From positions 23,926,155 to 23,990,154 of the forward strand of contig OZ024857.1 in the NCBI GenBank assembly GCA_964017155.1: a stretch of 64,000 nt of DNA. The letters are read 5' to 3'. Both the position numbers and the translations under genes were made by a program. The notes beneath the pieces were generated by a model. The model ran no database searches. It was not told where the DNA came from and saw only the letters and a list, made by a program, of their open reading frames with translations. Positions 46,396 to 58,510 of the stretch are shown here, in pieces. Within the stretch, counting starts at the first letter, position 1. The number at the start of each line of letters is the position of its first letter. The DNA comes from Oasisia sp. SBJ-2009. Its lineage: Eukaryota > Annelida > Polychaeta > Sabellida > Siboglinidae.

Positions 46396-48644
46396 GTATT
46401 AAAACTAATATTAATAATAATAAATGCAACTGTAAAAAGTAGTGTTGTATTAGTATACTACTGTGCCAAATGTACTCCAAACGTAACCAACTAATTGTAT
46501 CTAGCAACACAGGCAAAGTAAAAGCTTTGTTTACAAAGTTGTTTCGTAGTTTGCGAAGTTTGAAGTAGCTGCACTGGGAAATGAATAGGTAGCATTTGGC
46601 CTATTTGAAGAGCACTTCATTTTTATCAAGTAATTCACTTGTCTGCTCCGTGGAATTGGTGTCAGGCAATCTTACGGATCTCACATCTAACACGACTTAC
46701 AAAAACAGGTTTGTCTGAAGATTTGTCTGAGTTCGCCTTATGAATCAGCCATATGTATGCCACATGTTGTTAGTTCCAGGAAATAAACATGAAATTAAAC
46801 TTGATATGTGAGTGGGTGGATGAGCACTAAGGCGTGGGTGGACGGAGGAAATGGATGCGTCATAAATATACCAGTTAATGGATGCCGTCAGTTGTCAGTT
46901 TGCCCCATCATGTGTTGTCTTGTCTTACCAAGAGAGGAATGGTGAAACATATTACACTGAAGTCATGTTAAAATGACCAGTTCTGTGTGTAACACTTTTA
47001 AAAGTATTGTATCAATTCTTATAAAAGCATGACATCTAAATGTTACGCTCCTGCTAAGATGTGAATTTGAAATAACTGATTCTATTTGTTTCTGTTAGAG
47101 TATAGTATATATTTTCATATATGGTAATAATAAAATATGGGTAACAGCTTTCATAACAGTACAGTTTTTGATGAAATTATTAATAGAATCAGTTTGTTAG
47201 AGATGGTAACTTAAGTAAGTGTAAATAATATACAGTTACATCACAGCAAACACAGAAAGGTTTTACCAGTTTTTGCTTAATTTGAGACTAACCAGGTTCA
47301 AAATATGATTATAGGCTATCTGATTATTTAATTGCAAGTTACATTCTACTGGATAGGTGGATCTGATTTTTTGGGGTGAAATTATAAAATAAAATAAATA
47401 AATGAAAACCTGTATTCTGAAAGCAGCTTTTAGCAATAAGACATGATAAAGCAGTGTTTCTAGGATGGAAAAATATTATTTTGTGACATGATCGAGAACA
47501 TTTGTATGCCAAAGTGCAGTGGTGTTTGTACGACGCAATAAGCAGTATTTTGATTGGAGCAAAAGTGCTGACGCAGTAACCAGCAAACTGTGAGCTGCCT
47601 GTCTGAAACTGCAGACTGCCTCGGCATAACAGACATAACTGTGTCGTGCCTCACGGCTTCCCCGTCTCCCATAGGCAGCTAGGCTCACACGTGCCAGCAT
47701 CCCAGCATCTATCACATCCAGGTAAACAGCTGGAGTTACCTCTGAGTGTTGTTACCGCACCAGGGCTGTACACCGAAGCGAACATGCAACACTTCATCCG
47801 TCATCTTCTCGCCAACTCACAGACAGATTCTCTCTTGTGATGTCATTGCCATGGTGATGTTGGGAGTTCTGTAAAAGTATGTTGCCCCTTCCAAGTTAGG
47901 TTCAGAGGGCAAGTTGTAAGGGGCATAAAGTGTTGCAATACTTCCACTTACCTGAGTGAGGTGACTGGGTCTAATTGATGCTGTTTGTCGCGATGTTCAA
48001 TTAGTTGTTGATTTATATATGTGGTTTGTACGCAATGGGACAAGCATTATGTTCACAATGCGGTTCTGATTGTTGCAACACTTTCTTGTTATAAATCGTT
48101 CTCTTGCCCCGTTGTCTTTGAGGTTTGATGTGTCCACGGAACTTAGCGCATCATTCTGTGAGAACCTGTTAAAGGGGAAACATGGTAATGGATGCTTATG
48201 GTTCATGTACCCATTACAACAATTGCAGCCACCAAATATATGGAATCAAAACACTGAGTTTGTTTTTGCGGCGAGATTCATTTTTACCATTGTATGTCAC
48301 TCAGTTTTTGGGACACACCCATCTGCAGACCGTGCGTTCATATATCACTTTGTAGGTGATTCATTTTTCATGCGTGAAAGCTTTTGGGTTTGTGCTTGTT
48401 CTGAACAAATGGATGTCTGTTTGCGGGTGATGCAATGGATGTCTCCTACCACTTGGAGTGAGGTACACAGACATTTGTCAAGTTGTTGTTCTACACATGT
48501 TTTCTGCCTCCAGATGTAGCCAGTCTGGTGTGAAGACGTTAATGGCATGTTGTAGGCAGTTATGATCAAAATGGACTTTGGTAGGTTGTTGTTCAAATTT
48601 GATAGACGTGCAGTTGCACAGGGGATAGCTGCATGTGTGGTATA

Positions 48645-48722
48645 CACACTGTAGTATACAGTATACGCACTGTAGTACATGTATACAGTATACGCACTGT
48701 AGTACATGTATACAGTACACAG
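48645..48722 (+). repeat. 28-bp repeat (GTATACGCACTGTAGTACAT)
   Basis: Three copies of ACAGTATACGCACTGTAGTA-type sequence. Confidence 0.85.
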
Positions 48723-48904
48723 TGTTCAGCATTCAGGCCACTGTTTTGGACAAGGAAACTAAAAGTAACTGAACTTTCAATGTAGCATTTATAGAAGGTT
48801 TGAAGGACATTGAGCTGGTCAGAGTTTGTGTAAGAAATATGCTTCAACTGACACTTTCTGTTAATCACAACTGTATTGGACCAAAATATAAGCTTGGCAT
48901 TGAT

Positions 48905-49232
48905 GATAAAAAGGCAAGTTCTTATATAGTGCATTGTCAAGTCCTCAGGACCGTTCATAGCACTTTACACTTCCCTGACAGACCTGTTCACTCAAATACC
49001 ATCTCGGCTTCTCTGGGAAGCATTCAGCCATATGCTACAATTAATGCGCGAAGGCTGCTCGTACACATATCCATCACTGTCTATAGCGAGGTACTCATTT
49101 ATACAGCTGTGTGAACTGGAGCAATGTAGAGTAGAAAAATTTGCCGAAGGTTTTAACATCGCAGCACAGGATTCGAACCCGGGTTCTAGTAGTTGAGAGT
49201 CCGAAGCTCTACCCCTGAGCCACTGCACTCAT
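48905..49232 (-). mobile_element. tRNA-derived SINE (family B), full length
   Basis: On the minus strand the element starts with a tRNA-like head (GTGCAGTGGCTCAGGGGTAG, then GGGTTCGAATCCTG B box), continues with a body (TACCTCGCTATAGACAGTG, CAGCCTTCGCGCATTAATTG), and ends in GCACTATATAAGAACTTGCC. It is the intact reference for three other copies in the window. Confidence 0.85.
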
Positions 49233-50332
49233 TGTGATGATGGTGCTGACATACTTGTATTGCTCTATCCTCCTCACACTGTTAATGGCTAGAGTTTAAG
49301 TGTCGTAGTTCACATGCACTACCCTGGAGAGAGCTGTACAATAGGTCTATTGACGCACAATGCCTATTGTTAACGGGCTGCATCGAAGAATAATAGCAAA
49401 AAAATTACTTGACAGCAGACATTAGTTCTGGGTGATTGAGTGTGTGTGACTCCATCGTCCACAACCCTACCCCTGTCCGTCAATGAAAACCCCGCCAGTC
49501 ACACGACACACCCTCGCACAAGTTCAAAGCCTGCACATATAAATGCAAATGTTTGAAACGAAGTCTGCAAAGGGGCAGCACTAGAATGCAAATGTTTACG
49601 ATTAACTCAGTTCGAATGCGGATCGACAAGGGTTAATTGTTGTTAATAATGTGAATTAAATGTCACAGTTTGTGAATTAATTGCACTCGACCAAACTGCT
49701 ATTCAAATTTCACTAAAAATGTTTGAATTTTTAAATGGGCGTACAATTGCGGCCTTGTATCGTGACCATCAATGAACAAGTTGGCATCAGAAAAAAGCCA
49801 CATTCCACATCTTTAACTCAGAAGCAAAAGCTATGTAGCTGGGATGATTTATGGCCTGGTGAACTGGGGCTCTTGACATGATGTAATCATTCGCTTCACT
49901 GAGTTTCAGTTAGTTATGTGCATTGAGGAGTGCACCGAATCTGGGCACCATCGGCTTCAGTCAATCGAACTGTGACATGACGTTTAACCAAAAAATACAT
50001 TCTTTGCAAGATTCAAAGGAGCGGTACACTGTTTGTGTTGTTTGTAAAGGCCCAGGCTGTTATGAAATGCTCTTTCCCGTCTTGTTTGCAAACATCTGGC
50101 GGCCGAAAACCGGTCAGAAATGTGATCTTTTTGCATTTCGAATTAGCACCTCAATTTACGTCATCATTGAAAACGTGGCCGGAATGTAATGATGGGGTTT
50201 AGTAATCGAGAATGTGTTTGTGTTTTCCGTGCCGGGTGCATGGGTGGGTGGCAGGGGGTTGTCACGGCAGTCACTCTCGTCACTGATTGTATTGTCACAT
50301 AACTCTTTTTGGTGACGTGTGGGGTCATTCAG

Positions 50333-50371
50333 AGAATAACGCCTTCCAAGAAAGTGAGCGACTTGGCACAG
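50333..50371 (+). CDS. Candidate downstream tensin exon (linker)
   Basis: 39 nt between an AG (GTCATTCAG) and a consensus donor GTGAGT. In phase 1, as required after the last C2 exon, it is open and reads (G)ENNAFQESERLGT, leaving phase 1. It is also open in phase 0 (RITPSKKVSDLAQ), so the frame is not decided. No homology is recognised. The linker of tensins is poorly conserved, so this is a splice-site and phase prediction only. Confidence 0.25.
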
Positions 50372-50648
50372 GTGAGTGATAGTGAGACAGGTTCCAGTGT
50401 ACTTTATCAGGTGTCATGGCCAGTGGGTATGGCCGTAGCAGGTGACCACCCCACCGGGCTTCTGGACTGTCCACACCACACCGAACAAATCCTACTTCTG
50501 ATGCCATGTAATGAGTTAATCCCGCTTCTGACACCATGTGAGGAGCCACCACACGGATGACAGATCCTCACAAATCCACACACTGACCCGGGTCACATAA
50601 ATACACCCCCTCAACAGGGGCAGCATTCTCTGTCTGCGCCCCAGTCAG

Positions 50649-50774
50649 TCATCTGTCAGTCCTGCTTGCGGAGTCAGTCATGCGTGACGCCACCCCCACG
50701 CCCCCACACCGGGCCCAGTTGGACCGCTGGAGACACTGTTGACAGTGTTGACTTTGGCAGGCGCCACGCATCAG
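50649..50774 (+). CDS. Candidate downstream tensin exon (Ser/Pro-rich linker)
   Basis: GC-rich open stretch ending at donor GTAGGT. It contains VTPPPRPHTGPSWTAG and DTVDSVDFGRRHAS. Acceptors at 50644 (phase 0) and 50648 (phase 1) both enter the same frame, and the second fits a chain from 50333-50371. RRHAS would be a basophilic-kinase type site. Low-complexity linker character suits tensin, but no family motif is present. Confidence 0.27.
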
Positions 50775-51884
50775 GTAGGTCAGAGACTCCTGCTTCTTCT
50801 CTCTGTTGCTCAGTTTATTTTGACATTTTCCTGCAATCTGAGGACATTTTCACCTCCTATGGATTGTGTACTGGTGAGTTGTGTATGAAACTCGATCATC
50901 TGTGACTGTCACACAAGACATTTGGTGACAGCTGTGGACCAGGTCTCAGACTGACAGGTCCCAGTCCCCACAATGGAGAGTGGTCACTGACAGTGGTGGA
51001 CTGTATAATGTCCAGTGAGTTATGGGAGGTCCTATGGCTCTAGGGTGGCATAGATCTTGAGGTGGTAATGTCATCTGCAGCTCTTCGTTGACGTTTTCTA
51101 CATCTAAGACCGGTGCCGTTCTTGGGGCCCTCAGAGCAGTTCCAGGGTCTAATAACAGGCCCTGACACGTCCTTTAATACACATAATTACAGTGTCCTCA
51201 CAAGGACTAGGTCTGTATGTCTCTGTGTGAGAACTGACAGAGTATGTGTGTGTGTAATGTGTATATATGCGTGTGTAATGTGCACACATGTCAGTGAAGC
51301 GAGAACAGGTTGTCCTGAGCCAAGTTGTCCTGAGGCCGCTGTAAAGAGATTATGAACCTGTTTGAGTGCTGGAGCCAGGCACAATACAATACTGCCAGTG
51401 TGAATGGGCCAGGCTGTGTCAACATGTCTTGGTGTTGTGGCTGCCGATTTCAAGCAACTGACAGGGCTTCATTGAATGTACACCTGTACCGTTAGATGGC
51501 ATTAGACATATTACATTGACCTTGTGACGTTGATAGTTTTATCTGTAGCCATTGTGATAGTTGTGATTTGGTGTGAGACATAACGTTGACAACTAATGAG
51601 GTTGTAAAATTGATACCTCACATGTAAGTAGATGTGCTTCAACACTGAATGTAACAGCAGCTATGAGATGACAAATATATTTATAGTGGGTGGTAGTGAG
51701 GCATAAGGCAATGTCTTACCTTGCCAGGGAGAAGGTCCTCAATGGGGGTCAGCAGAACCCTAGGGTTAACACTGAGGTTAAGACGGTGTTGATGTGGATA
51801 TAGTACATTGGATTAAAGGTTTGTGACTGGGTTATGTAAAGTTAGTTGTTTGTCTCAGTCAGACACAGGATATAGTGTAGTTTC

Positions 51885-51935
51885 AACGTGTGTGTGTGTG
51901 TGTGCATGCATGCGTGCGTGCGTGCGTGCATGTGT
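51885..51935 (+). repeat. (GT)n-(GCGT)n microsatellite
   Basis: TGTGTGTG, GCATGCATGCGTGCGTGCGT. Confidence 0.9.
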
Positions 51936-51944
51936 GAGGTCCAG

Positions 51945-52270
51945 ATACCAGGAATGAGAGCAGGATGAAACTCTGGGATGAGGTATGGGGATGAGGTATA
52001 GGGCTAAGGCCAGGGATGAGACTCAGGAATGAGGTACAGAGGATAAGGCTTGGGAACAAGAGCAGGGCCAACATCTGGGAGTGAGGCACAGTGACGAGGA
52101 TCAGTGAGGCACAGAGGATGAGGCACGTAGCATCCGAGGACTGAAACGTGAGATGGGATTTTCAGATGAGGGTAGAGGATGAGGCATATGCATGAGGTAA
52201 ACAGCCGAGGCCCAGAGCTGAGGTCAAGGGACGAGGTACAGTAGATGAGACTCGGGATGAGGCGAGGTAT
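51945..52270 (+). repeat. Degenerate GATGAGGCA / GGGATGAGG repeats
   Basis: Many GATGAGGTA and CAGGAATGAG words at 12-25 bp intervals. Confidence 0.7.
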
Positions 52271-52364
52271 GTGTCTGTGAACTGGAAGCCAGCCCGGTGT
52301 GACAGGTTCCCTGCCAATCCCACTCTCAGCCCAACTTGTTCCCTTCTTCGGCTGCCTCTCTCAG

Positions 52365-52480
52365 GTTACTCCCTTGAAGTGCTCTGGCCGGGGGAAGAGT
52401 CCACTCCAGGGGACCCGCGCCACTCCCAGGGGTCCTACCCCAAGCCCCTCGCTCCCACCACTCGTCCATGCAACTTTTAG
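52365..52480 (+). CDS. Candidate exon or exon part after 50774
   Basis: It follows a strong acceptor (GGCTGCCTCTCTCAG). In phase 1, matching the donor at 50774, it reads (G)YSLEVLWPGEESTPGDPR then HSQGSYPKPLAPTTRPCNF and meets TAG at 52478-52480. No good internal donor is visible, so it could be a short terminal exon or a false positive. A second frame (phase 0) is also open to 52541. The TAG is also a usable acceptor for 52481-52554 (donor GTGAGT), which is phase-compatible with 52708-52782 (donor GTAAGC). Confidence 0.2.
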
Positions 52481-53651
52481 GACACCGGGAACTTATTCCC
52501 AGACGTGTGGGAGCAATCCTGGAGAGTCAGTGTTGATATAACCCTGTTGGAAGGGTGAGTGTGTGGGGCTACCTCCCCCTCTGTCTACCGCCGGCCAGAC
52601 CCAGTCTGTGTGCTAATCTGGGAGTATATCCACCATCTATCAGCCTGGTGCATGTGTCATGCAGTGTTAGTGCCCCCCCCCCCTTTCTATCTCGGATACT
52701 CCTACAGCCTCGCTTGGACGTGTCCAGCGACTACTGACCACACGCTTGAGGAGACTGCCGGACACTCGCTGACCACACACATGTAAGCGCCTATGTTCTT
52801 ATGCATTGTCAGGTGTGTTCGCCTCGTTGAGTTATGTAAAGTGGCGGTCTGCACCCAGCTGTAGTGCTAATGACGCAGTGGGCTGGGGCTAGGCTTATAT
52901 GGGCGGCCGGATTCTCATATCACATGGCCAGTGATATCACTCTGTCATTACATACCAGCAGGTCACTTTTGGAACTAAAAACTACCAATATATCGACCGT
53001 ATTCACTGCAGCAAAATGTACTTCAAAACATGTTAAATAACAGTATTGCTTCTCGTAAAAGGTGAAATATTTCTGTAACATTTTATTGCATTTTAATTTA
53101 GGTGTTAAATTAGTGGTGGAAATAGTTGTTTACATTTCGCTGTTTATTTATGGCTATTGGGTTCAGTGAACTAAGAAATGCGATGCAACTAGGTTAGATA
53201 TACACAGGGGACTGTGGAGTTGGGGTTTTCTTTAGGCTACAGCAATTAGTAGTCTACTCCAAGTGGGGTGTGTTACATGGGGAAAGTGGGCGGGACAGTA
53301 TTCGAGCCCCTCCCAGCCGGTATCTGCCATGTAATCCTGTCCATGATAACCAGCCCCATCTCTCCCTGATTAGGTCATTGATAGCAGTAATCTGCTTGCA
53401 GCTCACTTGTGTTTATTACATTCGTTTCTATCAACCACTGTATGTTGTCTTATTGATAGCTACGCATTTGTAAGTTTTCCTCGAGCAGAAGAATGATTTC
53501 CCATGCTAAATGTTTGCTGTTATACATATTGGGCTTCACAGCCGAGGCAGGCTTTCATTCGGAGATCATTGTGTTGGCTTAGCGTCAAGTTCGTGTTTTT
53601 TTTTAATTGTTTTGCATAAGGACATGCTAATATATACAGCTAGCATCGCCA

Positions 53652-53707
53652 TGTTAACCCTTGCACCACCAGTGTTAACCCTTATGCCACCAGTGTTAAC
53701 CCTTCAA
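53652..53707 (+). repeat. Three copies of TGTTAACCCTT-CACCACCAG
   Basis: 21-bp period with GTTAACCCTT core. Confidence 0.85.
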
Positions 53708-54544
53708 CAGTCTGTGTCTGGGTAAGACATGTAGGCTGTGGATCAGTTTTTTTTCACAGGCTAGATTTTAAACTGGTTAAACCCACAATGGTGTCTGGTT
53801 TTGTTAAGTTTCTGGTGTCTTAAGATGTCTGATTGCAATAGTTTGGTTCCTGGTATAGGCATTTTTGTTTGAGTTTGTATACTTCTATTTTCAAGAAATA
53901 TGAATTGTTAATACCTCTAATTAGCATATTGTTATGATTAACATTATATTAACATAAATTACGTTAAATATATCTAAGCTAATCGAAGTAGTCATAATTA
54001 CACATGGCATGACAGCATCTCTTTCTAATAAGTTATCAAGTACTTACAGTTGTTTATCTTCATCCATAGTCTAAACTTGTAGTTTCTAGAAGTACTGCAC
54101 TGATTTTGGATTACTGGACACTCCCTGGAATAATGCATGCTCCCTCATGGTCAGACCTGCCCAGTGTCCGTAGCTACTTAGACAGGTGCGTCACTAATTG
54201 GCCGTCTGCTGACTTGACCTCTTCACCTGAGTGCTCTAAGGAGACATGAGGAGACCATCAGGGTTTATTACTGTCATACCAGGCCACTGATGGGTCCTTA
54301 GTAGCCCTGTTTAATGCTGGACAACCCTGCCCAAAGGACATTTACTTATCCATGCCCTCTGGGGCGAGTTTCCTATCATCACCTGATCTGGACTGAAAGG
54401 GGACAGATCACCATTTTATTTCTCCCCGGCAGTGGAATGTAATTGAACTTGAGTTTCAGGATTCCTGTGGTATAATTGCCTCCAGTAGGGAAATGAAACA
54501 TTTTGATGAGGGTAAAATTACTCTGTATAATAAACCAGCGCTGC

Positions 54545-54546
<2 letters not shown>

Positions 54547-54593
<47 letters not shown>
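54547..54593 (+). repeat. (TG)n-(TA)n microsatellite
   Basis: Short TG run, then about 40 bp of TA. Confidence 0.95.
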
Positions 54594-54595
<2 letters not shown>

Positions 54596-55971
54596 TTGGT
54601 GATGGAGTCATTTGCAGGTGTAGACCTTTAATGCAGTTTGATGTAACGTACCTAAAATAACATGTCGCATTTTAATAAAATTAATGATATGCACATTTCT
54701 ACATTCTAGCTTAATTTCTGTAAGCAAATGGCAGCAGTTTTAAAATTATTAACAGTTGGAAAATAGTTAAATAAATTAGTCTAAACCTGTAGCCATACTC
54801 TACAATGATCTGAGTCAAAACAACCATATATTTCAGGCAACTGTTTAATGGACTTGTTGTTCACAACCTATTTTCCTCGCAAATTATATGTTGGTGAGAG
54901 TAGTTGCCTGAAATGGAAAGCACAATAAAGTAGTAAAAAACACAGCCATCTACAGTTCAGTCCTCCCTGGAGCATTGTCATCAACATGTCAACGTATGCA
55001 GTCATCAAAGTGGGGGGGGGGGGGCATGTGAATTATCACATTACGACATAGCAAAAAACTGGATAATTTACTAAAAGTGGCGCTGTCCTGTGTTTAACAG
55101 TAATATCACTGGAGGAATGCTAATGGGGGAGGTCTCATTTTGGCATAGGGAGGTCTCACTGGATCATAGGGCACCATCTCACTTCCCTTTTCAGAGTCTA
55201 GTTGGTGTGTGTGTGTGTTTGTGGGGTGGAAGGGGTTGTGTAATCGGTCATGTAATCGGCTGCTTGATTCAACAAGCCCCTTGGGGTAAGTGTGTATTGA
55301 TGATCTGATGCATAGTTGTGTGTATTATGCTTTGTGTATTAACCCCAAACCCCCCACCCTTCCTCGCCTACACAATGTTGTGGTCAGTAGCTAACAAACA
55401 GATCTAGATTAGTTAATACAGATATGTTACAGCAACAATCACGCAGTTCTATGAATGTTCAGATATAACCGGCATTTTATCACAGCACACCAGCTTTTGT
55501 TTTGGATATTTTGTTTTGGTTTCATGAGATTCCGTCCCGTTCAACTTTATATCGTGTTGATGGATTTTGGAGAATTTGTCAGAAAATGTTGATGGCATTA
55601 CATTGCACCAAGGGAGAAAGGCCCGGCCAACAACAGAATATCTGACTTACAATTAGTGCAGCATTTATCTAGTATGACATATCTGCTTATCCATTAGTAC
55701 ACCAGTAGATATCTCAGTGTGGATGTTTTGATGTGTGTCGCTGTATATATACAGACATGTTGGCCTGTTAATCGGGCTGTCATCGGATGACATATATGGA
55801 AACAAAGCACGTAGTTGGGTGGATAATGACGCTGACTTGTGCAAGAGTGTCCTAGGCTGGTGTTGGGGCTACACCACAGGGTATAGGACAGGTTCCATAA
55901 TCACTCAGATAGGGTCAGAATGAAGGAGGGACTGACACATTCTCAGACAGATGGACAGACAGACACATAGA

Positions 55972-55977
55972 CACACA

Positions 55978-56075
<98 letters not shown>

Positions 56076-56091
56076 GTCACACAGACAGACA

Positions 56092-56185
<94 letters not shown>

Positions 56186-56253
56186 GACAGACAGACACAC
56201 ACAGACACACACACACAGACACACAGACACACAGACAGACACACAGACACACA

Positions 56254-56328
<75 letters not shown>

Positions 56329-56416
56329 AGACACACACAGACACACACAGACACACACAGACACACACAGACACACAGACAGACAGACAGACAGACACAC
56401 ACACACACACACACAG
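55972..56416 (+). repeat. (CA)n microsatellite with CAGA interruptions, about 440 bp
   Basis: Almost pure CA with scattered CAGACAGA. All long frames on both strands here (TH and CV repeats) are artefacts. Confidence 0.98.
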
Positions 56417-57599
56417 ACTCACTTCCGAGCACCAGCAAACTACATCTCACCTCATTACCAAAGTCAGTTATCCTAAAATTGTATGTTGTTGGAATGATAA
56501 TTAATAAACTGTTTGTATTTGCACTACTGTTCAAAAATGGCACATTTTGGGTTTCTGAAGCCACGAAGGGAAGACTCTGATGAGGCAACCACGTCGTAGA
56601 TGAAGTGCCTTGAATTAATCTGTTAAATTGGTAACTCTTGAACAGTGTTGTTAACTGGCAACAATGTTTTGTCCAGGAAATTAATGTTATTTTGTGCATA
56701 TTGTGGAGACGCAAGGTTGTTTCTATGAGTAGATTAGGGGTCATTAAAAACATTGAGGGGGTCCAGCACCCCCAGTCGCTGCCCCTTCTGATACCTTCTA
56801 TATGTGGTGAATATACACTTAATCACACCATAATCTCTTCTGAAGACAGCTCATGATGTAAACCATGTGGAAATCCAGGAGCATATTCTGCGTAGTACAA
56901 AAAATGCAGCAATCTAAAAATATTTAATTGTGATATAATTTTTAATTTTATACAAAGTAACTTTAGAAGAATATACCACGTCTGATTTTAAGGATATAAA
57001 ACGCTGTCTCTCACACCAACATCGGCGACTCTGCGAGATAATGCACTTTCACATGCGCTTGCTTTGTTGTGGTACTACAAAACCTGTTTAGATCATAATC
57101 ATTGACCTACTCAGACAACCAGCTATTGTGGCCCTGCGACTCTATAAATACACATCCTCGACTTATCAACGTTACCTTTGTGTTGCGGTGTACTACGTAT
57201 AGTTGCACGAGTTTATCATGCCGGTGTTCCCTACTATCAGTTCATGGTCAGAAAATTAGTATTCAATTGAGTTGGTAATCTCAAAATGTTTCTGCTATGG
57301 TTGTGATATGGGCGGGGCCTGAAGTGAAGTTGTTGCATGAGAATGTTGACAAATTTTGACTCATGAGTTAAACATTAGTGTGAGAAGTAGTGCGTGAGTA
57401 ATAGGATTGTTGGATCAGGGCTGTGGACCTTGTCAAGTCATAAAGTCAGAGGCTTAGCAAGGACCAGGTAGTTTGTGTCAGCTCACAAGCTGTGCTGAGA
57501 ACTTTGTGAGTCATAATAACATTTCTACTACATATTGTTGCTGTCTGAAGATGTACAATAATGTTTGAGTTACCACCTGCCTTTTTAATCGTGCACACA

Positions 57600-58510
57600 T
57601 GGAAGTTGCTAAGTGGACATTAGACAAGTAGAGTTTGTGGAGAAGTGGAGATTAGATAAGTGAAGTTTGGAGAAGTGGAGTTTGGAGAAGTGGAGAATAC
57701 AGAAGTTGAGATTAGAGAAATATAGTTAAGATTAGAGAAATATAGATAAGAGAAGTGGAGTTTAGAGAAGTGGATACTAAAGAAGTGGAGTTTAGATAAC
57801 TGGAGATGAAAGAAGTGGAGTTTAGAGAAGTGGATACTAAAGAAGTGGAGTTTAGATAACTGGAGATGAAAGAAGTGGAGTTTAGAGAAGTGGATACTAA
57901 AGAAGTGGAGTTTAGATAACTGGAGATGAAAGAAGTGGAGTTTAGAGAAGTGGATACTAAAGAAGTGGAGTTTAGATAACTGGAGATGAAAGAAGTGGAG
58001 TTTAGAGAAGTGGATACTAAAGAAGTGGAGTTTAGATAACTGGAGATGAAAGAAGTGGAGTTTAGAGAAGTGGATACTAAAGAAGTGGAGTTTAGATAAC
58101 TGGAGATGAAAGAAGTGGAGTTTAGAGAAGTGGATACTAAAGAAGTGGAGTTTAGATAACTGGAGATGAAAGAAGTGGAGTTTAGAGAAGTGGATACTAA
58201 AGAAGTGGAGTTTAGATAACTGGAGATGAAAGAAGTGGAGTTTAGAGAAGTGGATACTAAAGAAGTGGAGTTTAGATAACTGGAGATGAAAGAAGTGGAA
58301 TTTAGAGAAGTGAAGTTTAGAGAAGTAGACATTAGAGAAGTAGACATTAGAGAAGTAGACATTAGAGAAGTAGACATTAGAGAAGTAGACATTAGAGAAG
58401 TAGATATTAGAGAAGTAGATATTAGAGAAGTAGATATTACAAAAGTGGATACTAAAGAAGTGGAATTAGGGAACAAGGGTTTAGAGAAATGAAATTTAGA
58501 GAAATTAAAA
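57600..58510 (+). repeat. 15-bp monomer satellite with a 60-bp higher-order unit
   Basis: Eight identical 60-bp copies at 57781-58260 (AGAAGTGGAGTTTAGATAAC, TGGAGATGAAAGAAGTGGAG, TTTAGAGAAGTGGATACTAA). They are flanked by looser 15-bp monomers such as AGAAGTAGACATTAG (58321-58440). Each 60-mer is four diverged 15-mers. The minus strand has a 254-codon open frame (NSTSL-like repeats). Confidence 0.97.

Larger units (their letters stand above)
40541..50332. other. Probable tensin intron, no confirmed exon
   Basis: Nearly 10 kb of AT-rich sequence with the repeats and SINE listed. No further tensin motif, such as the W-D-S-Y motif that follows C2 in vertebrates, was found. Confidence 0.5.

Noticed and set aside
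47675..47721. Exon-like segment with good acceptor (CCCGTCTCCCATAG) and donor GTAAAC
   Set aside because: In the phase required after the C2 exon it meets a stop at the third codon; no homology in other frames.
49145..49232. Stand-alone tRNA gene on the minus strand
   Set aside because: The tRNA-like head is followed directly by the SINE body shared with other copies, and the fold is imperfect.
55905..56753. 282-codon Cys/Val-rich frame on the minus strand
   Set aside because: Translation of a (CA)n microsatellite.
57712..58476. 254-codon minus-strand frame of STSL repeats as a gene
   Set aside because: Explained by the 15/60-bp satellite; no start context, splice sites or unique flanking domain.
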